DNA from: DATKFM01 sp963851215 | GTDB lineage: Bacteria; Pseudomonadota; Alphaproteobacteria; Dongiales; Dongiaceae | Direction of reading: 5' to 3' | Length of the DNA: 64,000 bases | Assembly (NCBI GenBank): GCA_963851215.1 | Contig: CAWKOG010000015.1 | Coordinates: forward strand, 310,001-374,000 | Shown here: piece after piece, positions 63,368 to 64,000 of the stretch | How the letters are laid out: the number at the start of each line of letters is the position of its first letter | Position numbering within the stretch: the first letter of the stretch is position 1 | Position numbers and translations under genes: made by a program | Notes under the pieces: generated by a model | The model's input: the letters and a program-made list of their open reading frames with translations, nothing else | Told to the model about the DNA's origin: nothing | Databases searched by the model: none

Positions 63368-64000
63368 ATGGCTGAAGAACGCATCCAACGCCGCCTCGCC
63401 GCGATCCTCGCCGCCGATGTAGTTGGCTACGGCCAACTCATGGAGCGTGATGACGCTGGCACCCTCGCTGCTCTCAAGTCCCGGCGACGGGATGTACTGG
63501 ACCCGATTGTCGCCAAACACCAGGGCCGCATCTTCAAGGTCACCGGTGACGGTGTGCTGATTGAGTTCGCGAGCGCTGTCAATGCCGTGCAGTGCGCCGT
63601 CGATCTCCAGCACGGTATGGCGGCGACCAACGACGATCAGCCCGAGGATCTCCACATCGTTTTGCGGATCGAAGTCAATCTCGGCGACGTCCTAGTCGAG
63701 GGCAGCGATCTGTATGGTGACGGCATTAATATCGCGGCACGCCTCGAAGCGCTCGCCGATCCGGGAGGCATCCTGGTCTCCGGCACCGCCTATGATCATA
63801 CCAAAAACAAAATCAAAATAGGCTTCAACGATCTCGGCGCGCAAAACCTGAAAAACATCGCCGAGCCAATTCGCGCCTACCGGGTCGCCAGCACTCCGGT
63901 CGTTGCGATCAAGCCACCGAACCCTACAAGCGAAAAGCCCTCTATCGCCGTCCTTCCTTTCATCAACATGAGTGGGAATTCGGAAGAAGGCTACTTCAGT
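63368..64000 (+). CDS. adenylate/guanylate cyclase domain protein (partial, cut by window edge)
   Basis: The first 211 residues of a class III nucleotide cyclase. The metal-binding Asp residues are in LAADVVGYGQLM and VTGDGVLIEF, and the dimer-interface blocks LRIEVNLGDVLVEGSDLYGDGINIAARLEALADPG follow. A linker leads into KPSIAVLPFINMSG, the start of a TolB-like/FlgO region usual in alphaproteobacterial cyclases with C-terminal TPR repeats. The gene continues past 64000. HIGxxxGD of canonical members reads VNLGD here. Confidence 0.9.
   Translation, partial: MAEERIQRRLAAILAADVVGYGQLMERDDAGTLAALKSRRRDVLDPIVAKHQGRIFKVTGDGVLIEFASAVNAVQCAVDLQHGMAATNDDQPEDLHIVLRIEVNLGDVLVEGSDLYGDGINIAARLEALADPGGILVSGTAYDHTKNKIKIGFNDLGAQNLKNIAEPIRAYRVASTPVVAIKPPNPTSEKPSIAVLPFINMSGNSEEGYFS

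Overview
The window looks like a chromosomal segment of a GC-rich, aerobic alphaproteobacterium, possibly Rhodospirillales-like; the order is an inference. Supporting families are the TIGR02302/DUF4175 membrane protein, MJ0042 zinc-ribbon protein, TIGR02281 aspartic protease, short Coq7, GluQRS, DUF2852 and a complete signature of the ethylmalonyl-CoA (EMC) pathway.

Layout. 0-7 kb: zinc-ribbon protein, a frameshifted DUF4175 gene, lysA read in frame with a small lipoprotein, argH, and a TlpA-type thioredoxin. 7-17 kb is the central carbon block: etfB-etfA-hbd, a PduO-type cobalamin adenosyltransferase, a HAD phosphatase, an orphan ORF, then mcd and ccr. 17-29 kb: secreted alpha/beta hydrolase, a P-loop NTPase coupled to an ABC exporter, an AraC regulator, ecm (ethylmalonyl-CoA mutase), a TetR/DUF2852 pair with visible operators, and an RTX protein divergent from a HlyU homologue. 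29-45 kb: a 1192-residue fused ABC exporter with a divergent LysR, tandem CHAP lipoproteins (one lacking its catalytic Cys), tandem PAS proteins, tandem NUDIX proteins, TerC, GluQRS, HNH, Coq7, DsbB and DedA, ending at tRNA-Leu(CAA). 46-63 kb is a phosphonate (C-P lyase) region: phnM1 | phnD1-C1-E1-methyltransferase, phnF | phnG-H-I-J-K-L-M2-DUF1045-phnN, a PhnZ-like HD oxygenase, and phnC2-D2-E2-E3. The right edge cuts an adenylate cyclase gene.

How the genes work together. Ccr, Mcd and Ecm are the three diagnostic EMC enzymes for acetyl-CoA assimilation without isocitrate lyase. Hbd supplies the C4 precursor chain, ETF can take electrons from Mcd, and the adenosyltransferase makes the B12 coenzyme for Ecm. 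The phn block imports phosphonates through two PhnCDE systems, cleaves them with PhnGHIJ(K)LM, and appears to use a 2H-phosphoesterase (DUF1045) where PhnP would be expected. Three sets of GTCA motifs repeated every 11 bp (PHO-box-like) lie in front of phn units, and a PhnF-type operator lies between phnF and phnG.

Caution. Many genes carry single-base frameshifts, mostly one-base insertions, and several fall in short G or C runs. They are dense in 47-62 kb. Reading frames and catalytic motifs on both sides are intact, so sequence error is at least as likely as gene decay. These genes are listed as CDS over their full span with the break noted. No CRISPR array, insertion sequence, rRNA or riboswitch was recognised.
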